Positions 56,079-64,000 of a stretch of 64,000 nt of DNA are shown piece by piece (position 1 is the first letter of the stretch; each line of letters opens with the position of its first letter). The stretch covers positions 930,001 through 994,000 of the forward strand of contig LSAX01000003.1 of NCBI GenBank assembly GCA_001557505.1, in the 5' to 3' direction. Made by a program: the position numbers and the translations under genes. The notes beneath the pieces are model-generated. The model ran no database searches, was not told where the DNA came from, and was given only the letters and a program-made list of their open reading frames with translations. Source of the DNA: Reticulascus tulasneorum (lineage: Eukaryota > Ascomycota > Sordariomycetes > Glomerellales > Reticulascaceae).

Positions 56079-56822
56079 ATGCTACCCATCCGCCTATTAT
56101 CTCGTAATCCTAACCAGGGTTACGAGAGCCGTATTTCCCAATCCCTCCATGTAAAGCATAGGTACCCCACTGACAATGCAGATGCAGCAGTCCTTAGCCA
56201 AGACCCGCGATATATATCCTCATCCCGAGGTGATGAGATGCAGCTCATCTCGCGATGCTTGGCTGGCCTCAGGAAGCCAAATCTTCTTACTCATTATCTT
56301 TGTCATGAAGCTGCAGAGACTCTTGTCCTGTACGATGTGCTAGATCAGCAATATGGGGAGTCCAGACGCTGCTCGCCTGAGATTGGAAATTTGACTAAGA
56401 CGATCTGGAAAACAATCACTCTGCCGCGGGCCAATCGGCAATGTCGCCAAGAGATGGGGCTAGGATCCTCTCAATATGGGTTTACAGGGCAGGATTCGGG
56501 CGCGACGACGGGACCATGCGGGCCGAACGTGCTCAGGGACTTGCTGTTGACATCCAGCTACGAGTTTCTGGCTTTGGGACTCTCGGAGCCAACCCAGCGT
56601 CGCCTTGCGAAATCGTCCTTGGTATCAAAGGAATGTATCGAGTCCCGGGTCTACTCATACCAAAGATCCCAGTGCCTGTGTAACCTACATTGGACATGTT
56701 CCTGCAGAATCCTCCTGGACCTGCCCTGCCGATTGACCCCGATTTTGACATTTAGCCACGGAGCTGTCAATCTGCTCGAAATCGAGTACCTGCAGATTGG
56801 TAAAAGTTTCTGTCGAGGGTGA
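56079..56822 (+). CDS. Long uninterrupted ORF, doubtful gene (247 aa)
   Basis: An ATG-initiated frame of 247 codons in otherwise gene-free DNA. It has no signal peptide or membrane helix. Cysteines are scattered near the C-terminus (QCLCNLHWTCSCR). Another plus frame (56441-56683) is also open and reads about as well, and the residue order does not resemble any family I know. The length argues for reality and the composition argues for chance. Confidence 0.2.
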   Translation: MLPIRLLSRNPNQGYESRISQSLHVKHRYPTDNADAAVLSQDPRYISSSRGDEMQLISRCLAGLRKPNLLTHYLCHEAAETLVLYDVLDQQYGESRRCSPEIGNLTKTIWKTITLPRANRQCRQEMGLGSSQYGFTGQDSGATTGPCGPNVLRDLLLTSSYEFLALGLSEPTQRRLAKSSLVSKECIESRVYSYQRSQCLCNLHWTCSCRILLDLPCRLTPILTFSHGAVNLLEIEYLQIGKSFCRG

Positions 56823-57030
56823 AGAGCTTCATATTGCACAATGGATAATATTCCCGCACATTCGGGAATTGGGGTTAATTAGAGATGTGGAAGACGGCCC
56901 ACGGAGATGACCATGGTGATGGATATATGGTTGCCGTGAGCAGGATAAGTAGGGCTTGAAAGTTCTCAGATGCAGCAGGAATTTGCTCGTGCAAGTCTCT
57001 CAGCTGCTGTAGCTCCTAAGCATTGCCAAA

Positions 57031-58851
57031 ATGTACTCCCTGTCTCTCCTTCTCCTCGCCATCACGGGCCCGGCTGTCGAGGTCGCCGCGCAGGCTACCT
57101 ACGACTACATCGTCGTGGGCAGCGGTCCCGGCGGCGGACCGCTAGCTGCAAACCTCGCAAGAGCAGGGTTCAAGACTCTGCTCCTCGAGGCCGGCGATGA
57201 TCAAGCCGAGAACCCGAACAACTCCAACATGTTCAACTTCAACCTCGCGACCAACGACGAAAGGTCGCGTTGGGATTTCTGGACCAAGCACTCGGACGAT
57301 CCGGCGCGAGAGCTCAAGTACGAGAAGATGACATGGCGCAAGACTGACGGCTCGTTTTACGTCGGCTTGAACCCTCCGGCGGGTGCTACACAGCTGGGCA
57401 TCTGGTACCCACGCGCTGGAACCCTTGGTGGTTGTGCCATGCATAATGCCGGAGTCACTGCTCTTCCCGCAGACGCAGACTGGGAGATTGTAACCAACCT
57501 GACTGGCGATGCGTCCTGGTCCGGTCAGAACATGCGCAAGTACTTCACACGGATTGAGAAGAACTTGTTCCTCCCTGCTGGCACGGCTGGACACGGTTAC
57601 AATGGCTGGCTAAGCACCAGCGTCGCCGACTCAAGCTGGGTAGACTCGCCATCCGATCTGACAACCATCACCAAGGAGCTTGCCAAGGCAACTGGCCAGG
57701 ACCCCAGTAAGCTGCGCGAGCTCGTCAGCCGAGATATCAATGCCGCAGACCCCAACCGAGACCAGACTGTCGGATTCTTCGACCTCGTATCTCACGCCGA
57801 CAAGACCGGCAAGCGATCCAGCCCCAACGACTACATCCGCGACACGCTCCGAGACGCGGCCAAGTACCCCCTCACCGTGCAGCTAAACAGCCTCGTCACC
57901 AAGGTCATCTTCGACGAGAAGGCCGAGACCCCAACCGCCATTGGTGTGGAAGTCATGCAGGGCGCCAGCTTATACAGCGCTGACCCGCGCTACACCAAGG
58001 GAAAGAAGGGCACGCTCACGAAGATCCTCGCCAACAAAGAGGTCATCATCTCCGGCGGCGCCTTCAACACGCCTCAGATCCTCAAGCTTTCGGGCATCGG
58101 GCCCAAGGCGGAGCTCGAGAAGTTCAACATCACCGTCGTCAAGGATCTTCCCGGCGTCGGCGAGAACCTGGCGGACAACTACGAGGCCGGTCTGCTCTCC
58201 ATCGCCAACCACACCATCACCGGCGGCGCCGGCCCCGTCGCGCTCCTCATGAAGACGCCCACCGCGAAGGTCAACCGCAACATCTACGCCTGGTGCGGCG
58301 CCTTCTCCTTCGAGGGCTTCTGGCCCGGTTTCCCCACCAACTACGGCCCGGCCCAGTACATGTGCGCGCTCTGCCACATGAACCCCAAGTCGCAGGCCGG
58401 GAGCGTGACGCTCCGGTCCGCGGACCCGCAGGACACGCCCGAGGTCAACTTCCGGTTCTTCGAGCACCGCGGCGACGAGGACCTGACCGAGATGCTGGAC
58501 GCCATCAAGATCATGCGCAAAGCGTTCGACGCCGCTGGCGCGCCCATCACGCCGTGGAACGAGAAGCATCCCTGCCCCGGCGTGAACAAGCAGTGCTCAG
58601 ACGAGGAGCAGAAGGAGTTCATCAAGCTGCAGGCGTACAGCCACCACCCCACGTCCAGCTGCGCCATCGGTGCGGCGGATGACAAGAAGGCCGTTTTGGA
58701 TAGCAAGTTCCGGGTGCATGGCGTCAAGAATCTTCGCGTCGTGGACGCCTCGGTCTTCCCTGTCGTGCCGGGCGCGTTCCCCGTCCTGCCCACCTACATG
58801 ATCTCTGAGAAGGCGAGTGAGGATATCATCAATGCAGCGAAGGGCCTGTAA
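57031..58851 (+). CDS. Secreted GMC oxidoreductase (AA3-type flavoenzyme)
   Basis: A single-exon 606-aa protein. The signal peptide is MYSLSLLLLAITGPAVEVAA. The FAD-binding fold starts YDYIVVGSGPGGGPLAANLA and LLLEAG; the GMC signatures are PRAGTLGGCAMHNAGVTAL and SGGAFNTPQILKLSGIGPKA. The catalytic His sits in YSHHPTSSCAIG. The C-terminal motif is VVPGAFPVLPTYMISEKASE instead of the common GGNTNAPTIMIAEKAA type, so the usual second His/Asn position appears to be replaced. The family oxidises alcohols, sugars or aryl alcohols outside the cell and feeds peroxide or quinones to lignocellulose attack; the substrate cannot be told. It has no cytochrome domain, so it is not a complete cellobiose dehydrogenase. 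GC-rich coding sequence, no intron. Confidence 0.92.
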   Translation: MYSLSLLLLAITGPAVEVAAQATYDYIVVGSGPGGGPLAANLARAGFKTLLLEAGDDQAENPNNSNMFNFNLATNDERSRWDFWTKHSDDPARELKYEKMTWRKTDGSFYVGLNPPAGATQLGIWYPRAGTLGGCAMHNAGVTALPADADWEIVTNLTGDASWSGQNMRKYFTRIEKNLFLPAGTAGHGYNGWLSTSVADSSWVDSPSDLTTITKELAKATGQDPSKLRELVSRDINAADPNRDQTVGFFDLVSHADKTGKRSSPNDYIRDTLRDAAKYPLTVQLNSLVTKVIFDEKAETPTAIGVEVMQGASLYSADPRYTKGKKGTLTKILANKEVIISGGAFNTPQILKLSGIGPKAELEKFNITVVKDLPGVGENLADNYEAGLLSIANHTITGGAGPVALLMKTPTAKVNRNIYAWCGAFSFEGFWPGFPTNYGPAQYMCALCHMNPKSQAGSVTLRSADPQDTPEVNFRFFEHRGDEDLTEMLDAIKIMRKAFDAAGAPITPWNEKHPCPGVNKQCSDEEQKEFIKLQAYSHHPTSSCAIGAADDKKAVLDSKFRVHGVKNLRVVDASVFPVVPGAFPVLPTYMISEKASEDIINAAKGL

Positions 58852-59538
58852 GGAGTGATCTAGGCTGGTGGATCAAGGTTAATGTCTATAAGAATGGTTC
58901 TTTCTGAAAAGTACATATATATGACGGCACAACATCCAAGCCCAACCCAGAATATGATTAATATGCCTCTGATCCCCAAAGGCGTAACGATGCACTTGAA
59001 GTACTCTAAAAGCTTCGTCAAAGTGCGACACGATGCTCATAATCCGTGCTTCCACGGCCACGGCCACGGCCACGGCCAAGCGTCAGCCCAATCTTTCCAA
59101 AGCAAGTATATCGGCCTTGAGGTTCGTCTACGGATCATCATCACCTTGAAATCATAGCAGATAAGTGAGCTCAACTTGCTTGTACACGCATCATGAGAAA
59201 CCAACTGATTTACACCGAAAGAAGGGGCTGTAACCACGTGGCAGTACATGCATTCTAAGATGAGCATTACCATTCAACAAGTAGACAGGCATTCGAACGA
59301 CGATGGACAGAATATGCCAAGAATACTTGAAAGAACTTTAGTAGATCATGTCCTGTCTGAAAGATGCAATCGTGCTCATGAGTTTATTGGACATCTTCTC
59401 TGATGTCATCGATGATACTTCTTGGTAATTAGATGAACTTTTGAGCCTTCGACAAGGCACTCGTAGTCTAGATGCGAACCCATTTTGAACGCCAACAACC
59501 GAGATATTTACACTGAGTAATAAGCCAATTCCGGGCGA
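58852..59538. other. Convergent intergenic region with CCACGG repeat
   Basis: Lies between the GMC 3' end (plus) and the acetylornithine aminotransferase 3' end (minus). Contains CCACGG repeated four times at 59052-59075. No gene supported. Confidence 0.45.
59052..59075. repeat. CCACGG x4 hexanucleotide repeat
   Basis: Four perfect tandem copies in the 3' intergenic region; simple-sequence repeat. Confidence 0.85.
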
Positions 59539-61076
59539 CTACGAGCGAGTAGCCGCAATAGCATCCTCCAAAATGTCGAGACCCTCTTGGATCTCCTCTC
59601 GGGTGATTGTCAAAGGCGGCACGAACCGCAGGGTGTTCGAACCAGCCGTTATCACGAGTAGGCCCCTCTCCCTCGCAGCCTGGACGATCGGTGCGGGATC
59701 CTGCGTCAACTGCAGGCCGAGAATCAGGCCACGGCCCCGAATCTCGGTGATGAGGTCTGGGTAGCGTGCTTGGAGCTCCTTGAACTTAGACTGGAAGAGC
59801 TCTGCCTTGGCCAAAACCTCCTTCTGTAAAGCCGGGTCCGAAAGCCGGGAGACAATATAGTGAGCGAGTCGAGATGCCAGTGGGTTGCCTCCGAAGGTAG
59901 TGCCGTGGTCGCCTACCTTGATCTTTTCCGCCACGTTCTTGTTCACAAGAGTGGCTCCGATCGGGAAGCCATTGCCCAGCGCCTTGGCTGTGGTGACGAT
60001 GTCCGGATGAGCTTCCGCCGGTAGGTGGCTGTGCGCCCAGAACGTGCCAGTCCTAGACAATCCGCACTGGATCTCGTCAAAGATGAGGACTGCTCCCACT
60101 TCACGACACCTCTTTGCCAGGGCAACCAAGAACTCCTCGGTTGCGACCATGACGCCACCCTCCCCTTGGATCGGCTCAACAATGACCCCACAAGTCTTGT
60201 CTGTCACTAGTTCGTTGATCGCTGCGATATCGTTGTATGTGCCGACCTTGAACCCGGGCAGCATAGGTGCAAATGGCTTTTGATATTTCGGGTTTGGCGT
60301 AGCAGACAAGCTGCCCATCGTCCGGCCGTGGAAGGCATTATGGAAGGATACGACCTCGTATTTTTCGCCCGAAGGATCCACGACCTTGCCTGTCTTCCTG
60401 GCGAACTTCAACGCCGCCTCGTTGGCTTCAGAGCCGGAATTACATATAAAGACAGACGCTGCGTCGTGCATGCCCCCGGACTGGAGGGTCTTTTCAACCA
60501 AGAGCTTCGACAGGGCGCCAGTCCAGGGATTGAAGTACAGATTAGAAGCGTGGACAAGGGTTTTAGACTGCGGTTGGTAGTGTCAGCGAGGGCAGTCTTC
60601 GCTCAACCATCTCCTCATGGAAAGCCTACCTGATCGGCAATAATATTGGAAAACTCGGGGTCGCAGTGTCCAAGGGCATTGACAGCTATTCCCGCTGTAA
60701 AGTCCAAGTACTTTCGGTTCTCTAGATCCCATAGCCACGATCCGGCGCCCCTCGTGAACACCGGGGGCGGTCGTGTGTATGTTGCAACCATATACGGGGC
60801 ATGTTCGTTGATCAAGGCAGCACTCTCCGAGTCTGGCGCCGGGGCGGCATTTGGAAGCAATGCTTCTTTCTATCCAACCGACAATTAGTAAGAGAACGAG
60901 GGGTCCATTTGCGCATCTCGAGCACTTACCCTGATAGTGTGACTCAAATCTTCTGGCACGTTCGAGTTCGTTGCGGTAGCGGCAGAGGACAGGCATCGGC
61001 GGTTGAGCCGAGAAGTCGCAACGAACGACGAAGGGCTCTTGGCCAATTGCAATCGGAGAGGAATTCGAAACGCCAT
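59539..61076 (-). CDS. arg8: Acetylornithine aminotransferase, mitochondrial
   Basis: A 471-aa class III PLP aminotransferase from exons 60930-61076, 60630-60869 and 59539-60567, with introns of 60 and 62 nt (GTAAGT...GGATAG; GTAGGC...CCGCAG), all phase 0. It converts N-acetylglutamate semialdehyde to N-acetylornithine in arginine synthesis. The N-terminus is a mitochondrial targeting sequence (MAFRIPLRLQLAKSPSSFVA, then LNRRCLSSAA, rich in Arg and Ser). Substrate and cofactor motifs: GIAVNALGHCDPEF, NSGSEANEAALKFARK, SFHNAFHGRTMGSLSATPN, GVIVEPIQGEGG, LIFDEIQCGLSRTG, and the PLP lysine (near 324) in TTAKALGNGFPIGA. A TGAGTCA site stands 85 nt upstream of the ATG, as expected for Gcn4/CPC1 control. 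Confidence 0.95.
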
Positions 61077-61160
61077 GGTGCTAAACTGAACAATGTCCCG
61101 AGTACAGAATGATTGTCAAACGTGAATGAAAGGATATTGGGGTTGGAAAGGCGTATTCTT

Positions 61161-61167
61161 TGAGTCA
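61161..61167. promoter_or_regulatory. Gcn4/CPC1 site (TGAGTCA) upstream of arg8
   Basis: Perfect TGAGTCA match to the TGASTCA general amino acid control element, about 85 nt upstream of the acetylornithine aminotransferase start. Amino-acid biosynthesis genes of fungi commonly use this site, so it is likely functional; motif and position evidence only. Confidence 0.5.
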
Positions 61168-61475
61168 ATTCCCTTCCCTGTTAGTTTATCCTTATCGATA
61201 AGGCGAGAATTGAGCACGCAAAAACTTTGGTGGGGCAAGTCCGAACTTCGGCCGGTAAAATTTTCAACCCACATGGCGCGTCAGGAAAGATTCACTTCAG
61301 TCAGGTCCTCGATTGCGTATTCTCCAATGACCCACAAGTTATTTCCTCTTGTGCACTTTTAATGAAAGAGGACAAATGGCATCTTGATTTACGATATAAA
61401 TTCCCGTATTACGAGACAGAGCAGCAACCGTTCCATAGCAGAATCTCGATAATATTTATTGACATGAGGCTTAAA
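61168..61475. other. Intergenic upstream of arg8, 3' of HET gene
   Basis: About 310 nt, A+T-rich near the HET stop; no gene seen. Confidence 0.4.
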
Positions 61476-63269
61476 CTAAGTGATCTTGACCTTTTGCTTC
61501 TCGGGACTAGGGATCTCCAAAGTCCCATCAGATGGGCTCTTACAGATACTAGCTAGACCGATCCGGATCATTTCTTGTGAATTCATACGTTTGACAACAA
61601 GTCCTTCAAAGACCCCTCTCACAAAAACCATTGGAATAACGTAGTACTCCCCATGTTCTTCAATCTCGCATCTCTGGTCAGAATACCACCACAGCACTAG
61701 AGAGCCAGCGCGAATTCTATCATTCTCCAAATGAGCAGGGATCAGGCAGCAATGCAATTCAATAAACCCGCCGTTGACTTGGCCCGTGGGTGAAGGGCCT
61801 GCCAGGGAACACTCGGCGTTGAGAACCTCGGCATACTGTTCTATAGCCTCATCCGAACATTGGTCAGTGTACAACGATTGAGTGTATCCAACAGGCCCGT
61901 TGACCGACGCCCAAGACCAAGTCGGCGCCTGCGGGGTCTGAGAAGATGGCTTCTCGTCCTTCTCTTCGCACTTGTACCAACACATATCGGGCACTAGCGT
62001 ATCTCTCCACAGGCCTGCCAAATACTCTTGACTTATGTTGCGTCGCATCTCATCCGCCAGTCCGGAAAACGCGGGTAGTTTGTCTGCGGGATGGGATAGT
62101 TGCAACGGTGTGTACTGCACAACCATTCTACGCCACGTCTGTTGTGGGGTACAATAGGCGTCTGACTGGGACCTTGAGATCCTATCATGGAAGTTGGACT
62201 TCTTTACTTCGTCTAGATTGTGCGATGCCTGCCCACACTCGCAAGTACGGCCCTCGCGGCATTCCCAAAGCATTTCCTGCCGGCCAAAGTGAAGTACCCG
62301 AGGTGCCAACATGCGTTCCTGGTAAGTCCACGCTCGTGATAGCAGAGGGAAGTTGGCGGAATCTTCTGAAGTTGCCTTGTTGGGGAAGTGTTCTATCTGA
62401 CGCATCATGACAGGCCCAATGGCAACACCGTACTCAGGTTTGGCGAAGCAGCCGCCTTTGGCTGAGCCTGCCCAGGTGGCGGCCACGGTGAGGTATGCAT
62501 TGCGGTAAATATCAGCCATATGACCGCATTCACGCTTTCAGTCCGCATGGTCCTTCTCCTGTTGAATGATGCAAAGCGCGTCGATCCACACATACCGCAC
62601 TTTCAGTACGCGAGCGATTTCGATAGTGTCTCGAAAGGTTTGCGGTAGGCCTTGTAGGCTGATACCCCGCCTGTGGGATTCGAGAGTGTCTTGAGTTGTC
62701 ATGGTAAAGTCAGGACTTCCCCAGCAGTAAGTGAGACAAATATATCGACCTGTGCTGCCGTTTGATTCGTGCAAGGTAATCGTGCTAGAATCATCGGGAC
62801 CTAGGTCGAGAATCCTTGTCGGTAGAACCGAATCACCAGAGGATCCGCACCTCGAGTGCGATGTGGTACATTTTTCCAACCAGTGACGAACCAGAGCTAT
62901 CGTCCTGGCGGATCCTGTTGACTGTTCGCAGGGGAAGTTGGTGAGATTCAGATTCCATGGGTTGGGAGTGCCTGTAGGGCATCAACTGTCTAAGAGCCGT
63001 CTTACCAAAACTAAAACACACGGGGGCAAATATAGCTGACCTTCGATCGCGTATAACACACCAGTCCCACCAAGTCCTACATCGAATGCCAAAAACGAGG
63101 ACCCCATACATTCCTCTCGGGAAGCTTCAAGACCCCATTCTTCACTATGCAGATGGTCTCTCACTTTAAAGAGAATTATACATCCCTTGCAAGTTACTTT
63201 GTGCTTGTCGCGCTTCTCCTGTATGGCGGACTTGATGACTTTTTCAAATTTCCCTTGCCTGGTACGCAT
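61476..63269 (-). pseudogene. HET-domain gene with one in-frame TGA
   Basis: HET gene in two exons, about 63269 to 63041 and 62971 to 61476. The 69-nt intron has a weak donor GTCAGC and acceptor CTACAG but keeps the frame. It contains LVRHWLEKCTTSHSRCG, ICLTYCWGSPDFTMTTQDTL (HET signature), GLPQTFRDTIEIARVLKVRY, VWIDALCIIQQEKDHAD, ADIYRNAYLTVAATWAGSA, LSRAWTYQERMLAPRVLHF and APTWSWASVNGP. The frame is continuous across TGA 62538-62540, exactly where HET proteins usually have a Trp (...HAD stop KREC...MADIY). A single nonsense change would therefore truncate it after the first half of the HET domain. An open frame without ATG extends upstream to about 63524, with a CRKCQN pair, so an N-terminal exon may be missing. 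It may be a recent pseudogene or a sequencing error. Confidence 0.85.
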
Positions 63270-64000
63270 ATTCTGGCACTTCCGACATAACGCGAAGGCG
63301 TCTACTGACTGCCGTCGTTCGTAGAGCTCGTCTGTATCGGAAAAGAACTGAGATGGTAGGTTTCCAGAAGGCGATGCAGGCGATCTCTTTGCTCCATCTT
63401 CGGCGTCTTTGTCGAAACGTGTTATGCCGGAGGCCAGGTCTTCAGTTGATAATTGTGAAGAAGATTGGACGGGTGTGGGCGTTGCTAGGGCCGGGTCATA
63501 AGAATATGCCGCATTGCAAGACGTTCATTTTACGAAGTCGAGGTCGGAAGAAACGAGGGGATCTCTCACAGCTTAACTTATGCCATGGTAACGGTGTCGT
63601 AACAGGTTTGCTCTTATAACGGTGTGTTATAATAGGCTGATGTTTAGTTGACGGGTGTACAGACCTGTTTGGTATCGGGCAGCAACCCCTTAGGTAGCTC
63701 TTGCACGTCCATAGCCGACTCGTGGACGTATAACCTAAGGTATGTCGCGTAGCAGCTTGCAGTGTAGGTGTGGATGCTGAAGAATTTGGGGGTAGTCCGT
63801 CAAAGGCAGGGTGCTGCTTGCTGAACTGGAGTATAAAACAGTTCCCTGTATTCAGAATAGCATCGCATCAAAACACGACATTTATGCCTGAGATATTCTT
63901 CTGGTAAGGCTGCAGGATTCAGGCTCTTTGTTATATGAGCGTTGGGAACCTGATTGGCACAAGTGCCTACAGATTATCTACACCGAACTTGAGCCGAAAC
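63270..64000. other. Upstream region of third HET gene
   Basis: Down to about 63524 the minus frame stays open and protein-like (SSQLSTEDLASGITRF, then SDTDELYERRQSVDAF), probably part of the N-terminal coding region, but no ATG is in frame. Beyond that, to the right edge, nothing is recognised. Confidence 0.4.

Larger units (their letters stand above)
54655..57030. other. Intergenic, cutinase promoter plus an unsupported ORF
   Basis: 2.4 kb between the cutinase (minus) and GMC (plus) starts. A single plus-strand frame at 56079-56822 (247 codons) is listed separately as doubtful. The rest shows no coding signal. Confidence 0.45.

Noticed and set aside
57970..58569. 199-codon minus frame
   Set aside because: Antisense shadow of the GC-rich GMC oxidoreductase gene.

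Overview
The window is nuclear DNA of a filamentous ascomycete (Pezizomycotina, most likely a Sordariomycete). The evidence is many short GT-AG introns of about 40-70 nt (one is 121 nt), fungal-only families (HET-domain incompatibility proteins, a MeaB-like bZIP, Spt20, Atg27, a Pex22-like peroxin, cutinase, GH12) and no operons, ribosome-binding sites or prokaryotic genes. Genes lie on both strands with independent promoters. Gene models were built by hand by joining reading frames across splice sites whose phases agree; no search was run.

Left third (1-18.5 kb), accessory in character: a secreted con-13-like protein running off the left edge; an unrecognised decayed coding frame; a HET pseudogene; a cysteine-rich secreted protein; a YhhN/TMEM86-like lysoplasmalogenase; a GPI-type surface protein; an acidic frame cut by an amber codon; a Cys/His-rich protein; and an intact 731-aa HET protein. 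The HET gene meets a small three-helix membrane-protein gene tail to tail, and that gene shares a short divergent promoter with a Cys4 zinc-ribbon-like gene. 18.5-24.7 kb holds no gene I can support.

Middle (24.7-43 kb), widely spaced regulators and degradative enzymes: a MeaB-like bZIP factor, an intracellular GH13 alpha-amylase with six exons, a secreted GH12 endoglucanase, an F-box/LRR-like protein of 804 aa, and a two-finger C2H2 transcription factor with a long upstream region.

Right part (43.8-61.1 kb): a compact conserved block of eIF2B-gamma, Pex22-like, Spt20 and Atg27, followed by cutinase, a secreted GMC oxidoreductase and mitochondrial acetylornithine aminotransferase (arginine synthesis) with a TGAGTCA Gcn4/CPC1-type site upstream. 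The right end (61.5-63.3 kb) carries a third HET gene broken by one in-frame TGA.

The secreted enzymes (cutinase, GH12, GMC) fit a plant-associated or saprotrophic life. The three HET loci in different states of decay fit turnover of non-self recognition genes. The most interesting new candidates are the small membrane-protein gene beside the intact HET gene and several interrupted orphan frames.
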